Positions 43,358-50,490 of a stretch of DNA of 64,000 bases are shown here, piece after piece; position 1 is the first letter of the stretch, and each line of letters opens with the position of its first letter. The notes below the pieces were generated by a model. It did not search any database. It saw nothing but the letters and a program-made list of their open reading frames with translations, and had not been told where the DNA came from. Both the position numbers and the translations under genes were made by a program. The DNA lies in NCBI GenBank assembly GCA_965227645.1, contig OZ245773.1, positions 3,224,001 to 3,288,000 of the forward strand. Direction: 5' to 3'. Source of the stretch: Flavimaribacter sp024343425 (GTDB lineage: Bacteria > Pseudomonadota > Alphaproteobacteria > Rhizobiales > Rhizobiaceae).

Positions 43358-44945
43358 CGGCGTGCCCCTGCATGACCATCATCCGGCCGATCTCGGCAAT
43401 GTCCGTGCCCTCCACCGGCGCCTCGCCCACGATGCGCCCGGCCGCCATGACGACGATGCGGTCGCAAAGATAAAGCAATTCCTCAAGTTCCTCGGAAACA
43501 AGTAAAACCGAGCCGCCGTCGTCGCGGAACTGCAGCAGCAGCTTGTGGATCGCCGCGATGCCGTTGAGATCGACGCCGCGCGTCGGCTGCGACACGACCA
43601 TCACCTTCGGATCAGAGGCGATTTCGCGGGCGAAGACCAGCCGCTGCTGATTGCCGCCGGAAAGGCTGGAGACGGGATCGCTCAAATGTCCGTAGCGGAC
43701 ATCGACGCTGGCGAGCCGCTCGGTCGCGACCCGCCGCTTCTGCTTCAGACTCAGGAACATGCCTTTCCCGATTGGCGGCCGGTCGTGGCTGCCGGCGACG
43801 ACATTGTCTTCCACGGGCGCAAGCGTCGCGAGCCCCTCGTGCCTTCGGTCGGCGCTGATATAGGCGATCCCCTTGCGCCGGCGCTCGCCGTTCGTGGCGT
43901 GGGTGACATCGCCGCCCAAGAGGTCCACCCTGCCGCTGGATGCCGAACGCAGGCCCACCAGGCATTCGACCAGTTCGTCCTGGCCGTTGCCGGATACGGC
44001 TGCCAGCCCGACAATTTCACCCTTGCGCACAAACAACGACACGCCATGCAGCGGGTGGGATTTTTCAAGCGACGGGGCTTCGAGCCCGGCGACGTTCAGC
44101 ACGACCTCACCATCTCCGGCCTTGCCGCGGGACGCGCACCCGGTTTCGATCAGCGACGTATCGTTTCCGCCGACGATGTAGCGGGCGATCGTGTCGCTAT
44201 CGGTCTCGGCGACATTGGCGGAATAGGAGACCTCGCCGCGGCGGATCACGGTCACGCGATCGGCCAGCGCCACAACCTCCTTCAGCTTGTGGCTGATGAA
44301 GAGGATGGTCGTCCCCGCATCACGCAGGTTTCGCAACAGCGCGAAGAGGTCTTCCACCTGTTGCGGCGCGAGCACCGCGGTCGGCTCGTCGAGGATCAGA
44401 ATGCGTGTCCCCCGCCGCAGAAGGCGGATGATCTCGACGATCTGCTGGATATGCACAGGCGTTCCGCCGGCCCGGCGACGCCAGTCGACGGCCACGCCCG
44501 TCTTTTTCGCCAGTTCCTCGCCGGACTGCAAGGCCTGGGCCCAGTCGATCCGCGACAGCGGCCCTGCCGCCAGTGAAACCGGCTCGTCTCCGAGCACCAG
44601 GTTTTCGAGCAGCGTCAGGTCGGGCGCCAGCATGAATTCCTGGTGGACCATGCCGATCCCCGTTTCGAGCGCCTGCTGGGGCTGCGAGAAACGGACTTCC
44701 CGATCGTCAACGATGATCGCGCCGCTGTCGGGATGCTCCATACCCTGCAGAATGCGCATGAGCGTCGACTTGCCGGCGCCGTTTTCACCGACGATCGCGT
44801 GGATCTCGCCGGGCGCGACCGAAAGGGAGATATCCCTGTTCGCCCGCACCGGTCCGTAGGATTTGGAAATGTTCCGGGCGCCAAGCCGAACTGTCGCATC
44901 GGCGCGGGCCGTCGCCGCTTCCGCCATGGTTTTGCTCTTCGTCAA
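43350..44945 (-). CDS. Nucleoside-type ABC importer ATPase, two ATPase domains
   Basis: This 531-residue double ATPase is of the sugar/nucleoside type. Domain 1 has Walker A GENGAGKSTLMRI and Walker B RILILDEPTAVLAP, but at the signature position it reads AGGTPVHIQQIVEII instead of an LSxGxQQ form. Domain 2 lacks a canonical Walker A, has a good signature SSLSGGNQQRLVFAR, and its Walker B reads VMVVSQPTRGVD, as is usual in this family. A hairpin separates it from the binding-protein gene. The start may be 44945 or the ATG at 44927. Confidence 0.87.
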   Translation of the reverse strand: MTKSKTMAEAATARADATVRLGARNISKSYGPVRANRDISLSVAPGEIHAIVGENGAGKSTLMRILQGMEHPDSGAIIVDDREVRFSQPQQALETGIGMVHQEFMLAPDLTLLENLVLGDEPVSLAAGPLSRIDWAQALQSGEELAKKTGVAVDWRRRAGGTPVHIQQIVEIIRLLRRGTRILILDEPTAVLAPQQVEDLFALLRNLRDAGTTILFISHKLKEVVALADRVTVIRRGEVSYSANVAETDSDTIARYIVGGNDTSLIETGCASRGKAGDGEVVLNVAGLEAPSLEKSHPLHGVSLFVRKGEIVGLAAVSGNGQDELVECLVGLRSASSGRVDLLGGDVTHATNGERRRKGIAYISADRRHEGLATLAPVEDNVVAGSHDRPPIGKGMFLSLKQKRRVATERLASVDVRYGHLSDPVSSLSGGNQQRLVFAREIASDPKVMVVSQPTRGVDLNGIAAIHKLLLQFRDDGGSVLLVSEELEELLYLCDRIVVMAAGRIVGEAPVEGTDIAEIGRMMVMQGHADG

Positions 44946-44949
44946 ACAG

Positions 44950-44974
44950 GATCGGGGCAGTTAAAGCCCCGATC
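44950..44974 (-). terminator. Intercistronic hairpin between binding-protein and ATPase genes
   Basis: GATCGGGGC (44950-44958) and GCCCCGATC (44966-44974) form a perfect nine-pair stem with a seven-base loop. It begins 17 bases after the BMP gene's stop, with only a short T run after it. It is likely a partial terminator or RNA stabiliser that lets the binding protein be made in excess of the membrane parts. Confidence 0.6.
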
Positions 44975-44991
44975 ATTTGCCTTCATCGATC

Positions 44992-46026
44992 TTACTTGAA
45001 GAAGTCCGGATAGCCCTGCGCGGAAACGTCCCAGACTTCGATCTTGCCGTCGATGATATCCTGCTTGAAGCCTTCGACCTTCTCCAGATACTCGGCCGGG
45101 ATGATGTCCTTCGTGTACTCCATGTCGGAGAGCGCGACGCCGTTCTGGGCGAGACCGAAATCCATAACTTCGCCGCCGGGAAACTCGCCGGCCGCATAGC
45201 CCTGGATGATTTCGTCGACGGCCACGTCGACGCGCTTGATCATGCTGGTCAGCACGCTTCCGGGCGCCATGCCGTCCTGGTCGGTGTCGACGCCGATTGC
45301 GTAGTGGCCGGCGTTCTTCGCAGCTTCGATGACGCCGATGCCGGTGCCGCCGGCGACGTGATAGACGATGTCGGCGCCCTCATCGAACATGGCGTTGGCC
45401 ATCTGCTCGCCCTTGGCGGGATCGCCGAAGGATTCAGCATAGGCGACCTTGACCTCGATGTCGGGATTGATGGCCATCGCGCCCTGGATGAAGCCGACCA
45501 GGAACTTGTCGATGCCTGGCGCTTTCACGGCGGCGATCACGCCGATGATCGGTTCTGCGTTGATGCCCTTGATGGAAGTGTCGGTGGTCACCTGGGCGGC
45601 CAGCGCGCCGGCGAGATAGGACCCTTCATGTTCGGCGAACACCACGGAGGCGATGTTGTCGCCCTTGCGGGTCTGGTTCATGATGACCCAGTCCGTGTCC
45701 GGATAGTCGACGGCCAGTTTTTCCATCGGTTCGCCGTGGATCCATTCCAGGCTGATCACCAGGCCAAAGCCGGCGTCGGCGGCGCGGCGCATGATTTCTT
45801 CGCCCTGCGCGGCGACGTCGTTCGATTCGATCGGGCGGCCTTCGATGCCGGTTGCTTCAAGCCCGGCTTCAAATCCTTCAAACGCGGTGTCGTTCCACGA
45901 TCCGTCACCCAGACCGCCCTGGGAGATGATGAGCGCGGCCGGCGCGACATCCTGAGCCGTCGCGGGCAGAGCCGCGGCTGAAAGCGCCATTGTGGCGCCG
46001 ATTGCAAGTGCAGACAGTTTCTTCAT
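44992..46026 (-). CDS. BMP-family nucleoside-binding lipoprotein or periplasmic protein
   Basis: This 344-residue BMP (PnrA-like) substrate-binding protein has a signal peptide (MKKLSALAIGATMALSAAALPATA) without a lipobox, so it should be periplasmic. PnrA-like features include GGLGDGSWNDTAFEGFE, where Asp and Asn hold the nucleoside, VVFAEHEGSYLAGALAA and AGGTGIGVIEAAKNAG. It feeds the double ATPase and permease pair encoded next. BMP proteins bind purine and pyrimidine nucleosides. Confidence 0.9.
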   Translation of the reverse strand: MKKLSALAIGATMALSAAALPATAQDVAPAALIISQGGLGDGSWNDTAFEGFEAGLEATGIEGRPIESNDVAAQGEEIMRRAADAGFGLVISLEWIHGEPMEKLAVDYPDTDWVIMNQTRKGDNIASVVFAEHEGSYLAGALAAQVTTDTSIKGINAEPIIGVIAAVKAPGIDKFLVGFIQGAMAINPDIEVKVAYAESFGDPAKGEQMANAMFDEGADIVYHVAGGTGIGVIEAAKNAGHYAIGVDTDQDGMAPGSVLTSMIKRVDVAVDEIIQGYAAGEFPGGEVMDFGLAQNGVALSDMEYTKDIIPAEYLEKVEGFKQDIIDGKIEVWDVSAQGYPDFFK

Positions 46027-46042
46027 GTCACAGTTCCCTTCT

Positions 46043-46849
46043 TCAATTGTCGGAATTGTCGATCCGTGTCTTCAGGCTTACGACCTGCCCGGCTGCGGAA
46101 GAGGAACGACTGTCCCTGCCCCGAACAAGGCGCATGTCGTAAGTGTAGTAGTCGCCGTGGTAGACGGCTTCGACGGCCTCGATGAGCTGGCCGTCGCGAT
46201 CGAAGCTCTTGCGAAAAACGACCATGACCGCGGCCGGGCCGGAAAGGCCGAGCAGACGCCGCTCTTCGTCATTGGCAAGCCGCGTGGTGACGCGCTCCTG
46301 CGCCTCGTCTGCGGCGAGACCGATGTCCTCGAACGAACGGTAAAGCGAAAAACCGGGATCCTTCAGCGCTTCGGGCGCATCGCCGTTGAGCGCCGGGATC
46401 CGCATTGCCACAGTCGACGGCACCAGCGAGTGGTGAACCGCGCACGGCACGTCGTCCACATGCCGCAGCCGGATCAGCGACACGGCCGGCTGGCCGCAAT
46501 CGAATTCCCGGATTTCCTCGGGCGTCGCCGCCCGCATATCGACAAGCTGCTGCGAGGAACGATGGCCACCCCCGGCCGCTGCTTCGGTGAAGCTCAGGAG
46601 ACCTCCTGCACGCCTGTGCAGGGAGGGCCGCGCCACAAAGCTTCCCGACCCCTGATGGCGATGGACGATGCCCTCGCCCACCAATTGCTCCACGGCCTTG
46701 ACCACCGTTCCGCGGCTTACGCCGAACTCGACGCACAACTCTGCCTCGCTCGGCAACCGGTCCCCCGGAATCAGGTCGCCATCATGAATGCGGCTCCTGA
46801 GAAGCTCGGCCAGAACCTGATAGCGCGGCTTGACGTTCGGTCTTTGCAT
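46043..46849 (-). CDS. GntR-family regulator (HutC subfamily)
   Basis: This 268-residue regulator has an N-terminal GntR winged helix (RYQVLAELLRSRIHDGDLIPGDRLPSEAELCVEFGVSRGTVVKAVEQLVGEGIVHRHQGSGSF, about residues 9-71) and a C-terminal UTRA ligand domain, the HutC arrangement. It is the first gene of the long nucleoside operon, 16 bases before the BMP gene. A perfect TTGACTAGTCAA palindrome 24 bases upstream of its start is its likely operator. The ligand is probably a nucleoside or pentose phosphate. Confidence 0.88.
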   Translation of the reverse strand: MQRPNVKPRYQVLAELLRSRIHDGDLIPGDRLPSEAELCVEFGVSRGTVVKAVEQLVGEGIVHRHQGSGSFVARPSLHRRAGGLLSFTEAAAGGGHRSSQQLVDMRAATPEEIREFDCGQPAVSLIRLRHVDDVPCAVHHSLVPSTVAMRIPALNGDAPEALKDPGFSLYRSFEDIGLAADEAQERVTTRLANDEERRLLGLSGPAAVMVVFRKSFDRDGQLIEAVEAVYHGDYYTYDMRLVRGRDSRSSSAAGQVVSLKTRIDNSDN

Positions 46850-46872
46850 GCGGGCAGACTAGATATGACCAG

Positions 46873-46884
46873 TTGACTAGTCAA
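46873..46884. promoter_or_regulatory. GntR operator
   Basis: TTGACTAGTCAA is a perfect 12-base palindrome upstream of the GntR gene. Its CTAG-centred form and its position fit HutC-type operators; control of the whole downstream operon is inferred. Confidence 0.6.
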
Positions 46885-46958
46885 GTTGAGTCTTGTGGAA
46901 ACTCGCTCACGTTTTCGATCGGTGAACCCGGGCCGAAGCAGCGCATTCAAAGCGATTG

Positions 46959-47037
46959 GTTATACAGCAAAAAATTTCTTTGCTGTATAACGCCGAGTAA
47001 TGTAGTTATACAGCAGAAATTTAGTTTGCTGTATAAC
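46959..47037. promoter_or_regulatory. Twin 33-bp palindromes before the nucleotidyltransferase gene
   Basis: Each palindrome has identical 11-base arms, GTTATACAGCA and TGCTGTATAAC, around an 11-base AT-rich centre. The first spans 46959-46991 and the second 47005-47037, with centres 46 bases apart. The second ends four bases before the start codon, where no ribosome binding site is visible. They could be operators, RNA hairpins that hide the start, or both. Confidence 0.75.
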
Positions 47038-47041
47038 TGCC

Positions 47042-48070
47042 ATGCCCGAGATCAGATATCATAGCCAGGTCGCCCTGTCGGCCTATCACGACCTGCTCAG
47101 GAACCTGCAGGATGCCCGCGTTGCAGAGGTGATTGGTACGCCGACGGGAGTAACCGTGAAGGGGCGCCTCTTCTGGTACGACAAGTATCGCATCGGAAAC
47201 GAAATGGCGCAGCGCTATATCGGACCGGATTCCGAGGCCTTGCGCGAACGGCTTGCGAAACTGGACGTACTGAAAACCGAGCAGGAAGCGCGCCGCAAGG
47301 AGCGGATGCGCCTCGTGCGCATTTTGCGCGCCGAAGGCTACGCGCCTGTCGATGCAAAGACGGGAAGCCTTATCGGCGCCTTCGCGCGCGTCGGCGTTTT
47401 CAGGCTTGGCGGCACGATTGTGGGCACGGTGGCGTTCCGACATTATGAAGGTGAACTCGGCGTCGCAATGGGCTTCGATCTGCTTGCCCAGACTGCCGAC
47501 ATCGATATCGGGAGTTTCGAAAGGCTGTCCTTCGCCATTGGAGACACCGTCGATCCTTCCCTGGAAGAAGTATTTTCAGAGCTCAAATTTCGTCCAGTGC
47601 CGTCGCTCGACCGAGGCCAGGTCTGGCGGTGGGAACAGGCCGGCGGCGAGACGCTTGTCGAATTCCTGATGCCGGCGCAGAGCGAAGAGGGCATCCGCCC
47701 CCTTCCGGCGCTTGGCGTCAGCGCACAGGCGTTACGCCATCTCGACTACCTGCTCGAACACCCCGTGCCGGCGGCGTCGCTTTATCGTGACGGGATACTG
47801 GTTCAGGTTCCGAGACCTGAACGCTTTGCCATCCACAAGCTCATCGTGGCCGAACGCAGACAAGGCGGCTCAGACGACGTGAAAGCTAGGAAGGACCGCG
47901 CACAGGCCGAGTTCCTGATCACCGCGCTTGCCGAACTAAGACCGGAGGAATTGCGTGAAGCCTACGAAATCGCTCTGGAACGCGGGCCGGGATGGCGAGA
48001 CAGGATCGACGCCAGTCTTCAACGGCTGCCGCAGGCGGCCGAGCTGCTCCGAAGCATTGCAGGCGATTGA
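47042..48070 (+). CDS. GSU2403-family nucleotidyltransferase-fold protein
   Basis: This 342-residue protein resembles the GSU2403/NTP_transf_8 family. An N-terminal helical region contains VTVKGRLFWYDKYRIGNEM. The nucleotidyltransferase core follows with the glycine motif FRLGGTIVGT at about residues 120-129 and the acidic pair in TADIDIGSF at about 151-159 (Asp153 and Asp155). The C-terminal third includes RPERFAIHKLIVAERR, common to such proteins. Related nucleotidyltransferases are toxins in AbiE-like systems. No cognate antitoxin gene is adjacent on the same operon; function unproven. Confidence 0.75.
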   Translation: MPEIRYHSQVALSAYHDLLRNLQDARVAEVIGTPTGVTVKGRLFWYDKYRIGNEMAQRYIGPDSEALRERLAKLDVLKTEQEARRKERMRLVRILRAEGYAPVDAKTGSLIGAFARVGVFRLGGTIVGTVAFRHYEGELGVAMGFDLLAQTADIDIGSFERLSFAIGDTVDPSLEEVFSELKFRPVPSLDRGQVWRWEQAGGETLVEFLMPAQSEEGIRPLPALGVSAQALRHLDYLLEHPVPAASLYRDGILVQVPRPERFAIHKLIVAERRQGGSDDVKARKDRAQAEFLITALAELRPEELREAYEIALERGPGWRDRIDASLQRLPQAAELLRSIAGD

Positions 48071-48240
48071 AGATATCCCTACGTGTGCAGCAAAAATATT
48101 CCTGATGCACATAATTTAGCGACCAGCATTTCGAGCTATTGAAAGGGAGGGAAAAACGATCTTTGCCTTGTCGATTTGCCGGAGGGGCAATCATGTATTC
48201 CATATGAGCTTGATTTCTAGACCATATGATCCTACATTGA

Positions 48241-48254
48241 ACTCCAATTGGAGT
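48241..48254. promoter_or_regulatory. Palindrome at the Xre antitoxin start
   Basis: ACTCCAATTGGAGT is a perfect 14-base palindrome. Its right half contains the GGAG that serves as ribosome binding site for the antitoxin ATG at 48260. A bound antitoxin would block both promoter escape and translation; typical of autoregulated RES/Xre operons. Confidence 0.6.
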
Positions 48255-48259
48255 CACTC

Positions 48260-48649
48260 ATGGAAAACGCGGTCATTCAGCGGTCAGCAGGCGATGTTCA
48301 GGCCGTCGCGCTCAAGGCCTATGGCAGGATCGCCCAGGCGTGGTCGCTGACCGGTCGGGAGGCCTCGGCCCTGGCCGACATGTCGGAGTCCACCTGGAAA
48401 CGCGCGCGCAAGCCGGGTTTCGCCGGAGACCTGACGCGGGACCAGATGCTGCGCCTCAGCGCCCTGACGGGTCTCTACAAGTCGCTGGAACTCTATTTCA
48501 ATCCGCCGATCGCCGAACGATGGGTGAAGCTTCCGAACCGCGGTCCGGAGTTCGAAGGCCGAACCCCGCTCACCGCCATGATCGACGGCGGCCTGCCCAA
48601 AATCCTGCGCGTGCGCGCCTATCTCGACGCCTTGCGGGGCGGCGTTTGA
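48260..48649 (+). CDS. Xre/MbcA/ParS-type antitoxin of a RES toxin
   Basis: This 129-residue protein matches the Xre/MbcA/ParS-like antitoxins (DUF2384 group). A helix-turn-helix-like N-terminal half contains AWSLTGREASALADMSESTWKRARK, and the C-terminal toxin-binding half contains LTAMIDGGLPKILRVRAYLDALRGG. I prefer the ATG at 48260, which follows GGAG by six bases. The gene ends by overlapping the TTG start of the RES toxin. A perfect palindrome at its own start suggests autoregulation. Confidence 0.87.
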   Translation: MENAVIQRSAGDVQAVALKAYGRIAQAWSLTGREASALADMSESTWKRARKPGFAGDLTRDQMLRLSALTGLYKSLELYFNPPIAERWVKLPNRGPEFEGRTPLTAMIDGGLPKILRVRAYLDALRGGV

Positions 48650-49338
48650 AGATCACCGGCGTCAATGATCGCGGGCTGATCCGGCTCATCCCTGAAACCC
48701 GTCACAAACCGCCTGTTCTGCGCGGCCTCGTCGACACGGACGAGGAAGCTGTTATTCTGGCCGAACTCGAAGGCGAAACCAGCGCGCGGCTGGTCGCCGA
48801 GCGCGACGGCGGCCCTGCCCTCGACCGGCGCGAACTTGTCTTTGCCCGTCGCGCGCACGATCTCAAGGTCTATGGGCAAACCCATATCAACGCGGCCTTC
48901 ACCTATACGCGACCGACCGGCAACCGTTTCAACAGCGGCGATCGGGGCGCCTGGTATTGCAGTTACGATGTGCTGACATCCGCTGAAGAAGTGGGTTTCC
49001 ATCGCACCAGGGAACTAGCAAATATCGGGATCTATGAGGACGAGGCGCGCTACGTTGAACTTCTGGCGGACTTTATCGGCGACTTTCCAGATCTCGACGG
49101 CGCCCCGGAGCATCCGGCGCTCGATCCCGATCCGGATATCGGTTATCCGGAGGGTCAGGCGCTTGCGAAGACGCTTCGCCGGCAGGGATATCGCGGACTG
49201 CTCTATCCTTCGGCGCGGCGGCCGGGCGGTCGGTGTTTTGTCGCCTTCGATCCGGGCATCGTCCAGAATGTGCGCCCCGGCGCAAGCTGGAAGCTGCTAT
49301 GGAAGGGCGCGCCCGACTTTTCCATCGAGGGACTTTGA
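48646..49338 (+). CDS. RES-domain toxin
   Basis: This 230-residue protein carries a RES domain: RPTGNRFNSGDRGAWYCSYDVLTSAEEVGFHR, matching the conserved Arg, Tyr and Glu positions, and a late PSARRPGGRCFVAFD. RES toxins (MbcT, ParT, Res) degrade or modify NAD or ADP-ribosylate targets. The start is a TTG that overlaps the antitoxin's TGA, so the toxin is translationally coupled. It is longer than typical RES toxins (about 160-190 residues), mostly at the N-terminus. Confidence 0.87.
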   Translation: MKITGVNDRGLIRLIPETRHKPPVLRGLVDTDEEAVILAELEGETSARLVAERDGGPALDRRELVFARRAHDLKVYGQTHINAAFTYTRPTGNRFNSGDRGAWYCSYDVLTSAEEVGFHRTRELANIGIYEDEARYVELLADFIGDFPDLDGAPEHPALDPDPDIGYPEGQALAKTLRRQGYRGLLYPSARRPGGRCFVAFDPGIVQNVRPGASWKLLWKGAPDFSIEGL

Positions 49339-49349
49339 AGCGAAAGCAC

Positions 49350-50420
49350 ATGGATTTCAGCCTTCCGAAAATGCTCGCCGTTATGGCGCTGCTGCCTGCG
49401 CTGCAAGCATGCAATCCCGCCTATTACGCCAGTTCGGTTGGCGGCCATATCAAGATCGTGTCGTCCAGCCAGCCGGTGGACCGGCTTCTGGAGCGTCGCG
49501 ACATCAACCCGGATCTGAAGGAGCGGCTCGCGATATCACGGGAGATACGCGACTACGCGTCGGAGCAATTGGCTCTGCCCGACAACAACAGTTACCGCCG
49601 ATATGTCGACACCGGCAGAGAGTACGTATCCTGGGCGGTGTATTCATCTCCGGAATTTTCCGTCGGCTTCAACACCTGGTGTTTCCCGGTCTATGGCTGC
49701 GTTCCCTATCGCGGCTATTTTTCAGAAGAGGCCGCCGAGGCGTTCGCCGAAACCCTGCGTGAACAGGGCATGGACGTCTATGTCGGCGGCGTGCCGGCCT
49801 ATTCATCGCTCGGCTGGTTTGACGATCCCCTGATGAACACGATGGTCATTCGCGGAGACGTCTACCTCGCGGGCGTCGTGTTTCATGAGCTCGCCCACCA
49901 ACGGGTCTATGTCCAGAACGATTCAAGCTTCAATGAGGCCTTCGCCGTCACGGTAGAGGAAAACGGCGTCGAGAAATGGCTGCGCGAGCGCGGCGAGGGC
50001 GCCGTCCTGAAAGACTATGAAGCGGGTCTGCGACGCTACAAGGATTTCCAGATACTGGTGGCGGAAACACGCCAGGAGCTTGCAAGGCTTTACGCGTCGG
50101 ACATTTCTGTCGAGGAAATGCGCGAAGCAAAGGCGAGGGAGATCGAGCGTCTGCGCGCGCGGTACCGTCGATTGCGGGACGGAAAATGGAACGGCTATCG
50201 CGGCTTCGATCGCTGGTTCGACGAGCCGATCAACAACGCCAGGCTTGCGACCATATCCGTCTATGGCGATCTCGTGTCCGACTTCAAGCGATTGTTCGAT
50301 CTGTGCGCCGGCAATTATGAGCGTTTCTACGGCGCAGTCGAATATCTGGGGCAGCTTGAGAGGAGCGAGCGGGAAAAAGCTTTGAAGACAGCTTCGACCT
50401 GCATGGCGGGTGGCAGCTAG
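49350..50420 (+). CDS. Predicted zinc aminopeptidase lipoprotein
   Basis: This 356-residue lipoprotein has a signal peptide ending in a good lipobox (LQAC, Cys21) and a zinc-peptidase motif HELAHQ at about residues 179-184 with a downstream FNEAFAVTVEENG supplying the third ligand Glu. The layout YYASSVGGHIKIVSSSQPVDRLL near the N-terminus matches a family of predicted aminopeptidases. A charged coiled-coil-like segment (about 255-295) follows. It starts 11 bases after the RES toxin stop, but the RES link may be accidental. Confidence 0.82.
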   Translation: MDFSLPKMLAVMALLPALQACNPAYYASSVGGHIKIVSSSQPVDRLLERRDINPDLKERLAISREIRDYASEQLALPDNNSYRRYVDTGREYVSWAVYSSPEFSVGFNTWCFPVYGCVPYRGYFSEEAAEAFAETLREQGMDVYVGGVPAYSSLGWFDDPLMNTMVIRGDVYLAGVVFHELAHQRVYVQNDSSFNEAFAVTVEENGVEKWLRERGEGAVLKDYEAGLRRYKDFQILVAETRQELARLYASDISVEEMREAKAREIERLRARYRRLRDGKWNGYRGFDRWFDEPINNARLATISVYGDLVSDFKRLFDLCAGNYERFYGAVEYLGQLERSEREKALKTASTCMAGGS

Positions 50421-50490
50421 CCGATGCGCTTCGCAGCAGAATGCATCTCCCCGCCCGGACGAGATATCCAGGCGGGGAAGTCTCGAAGGC

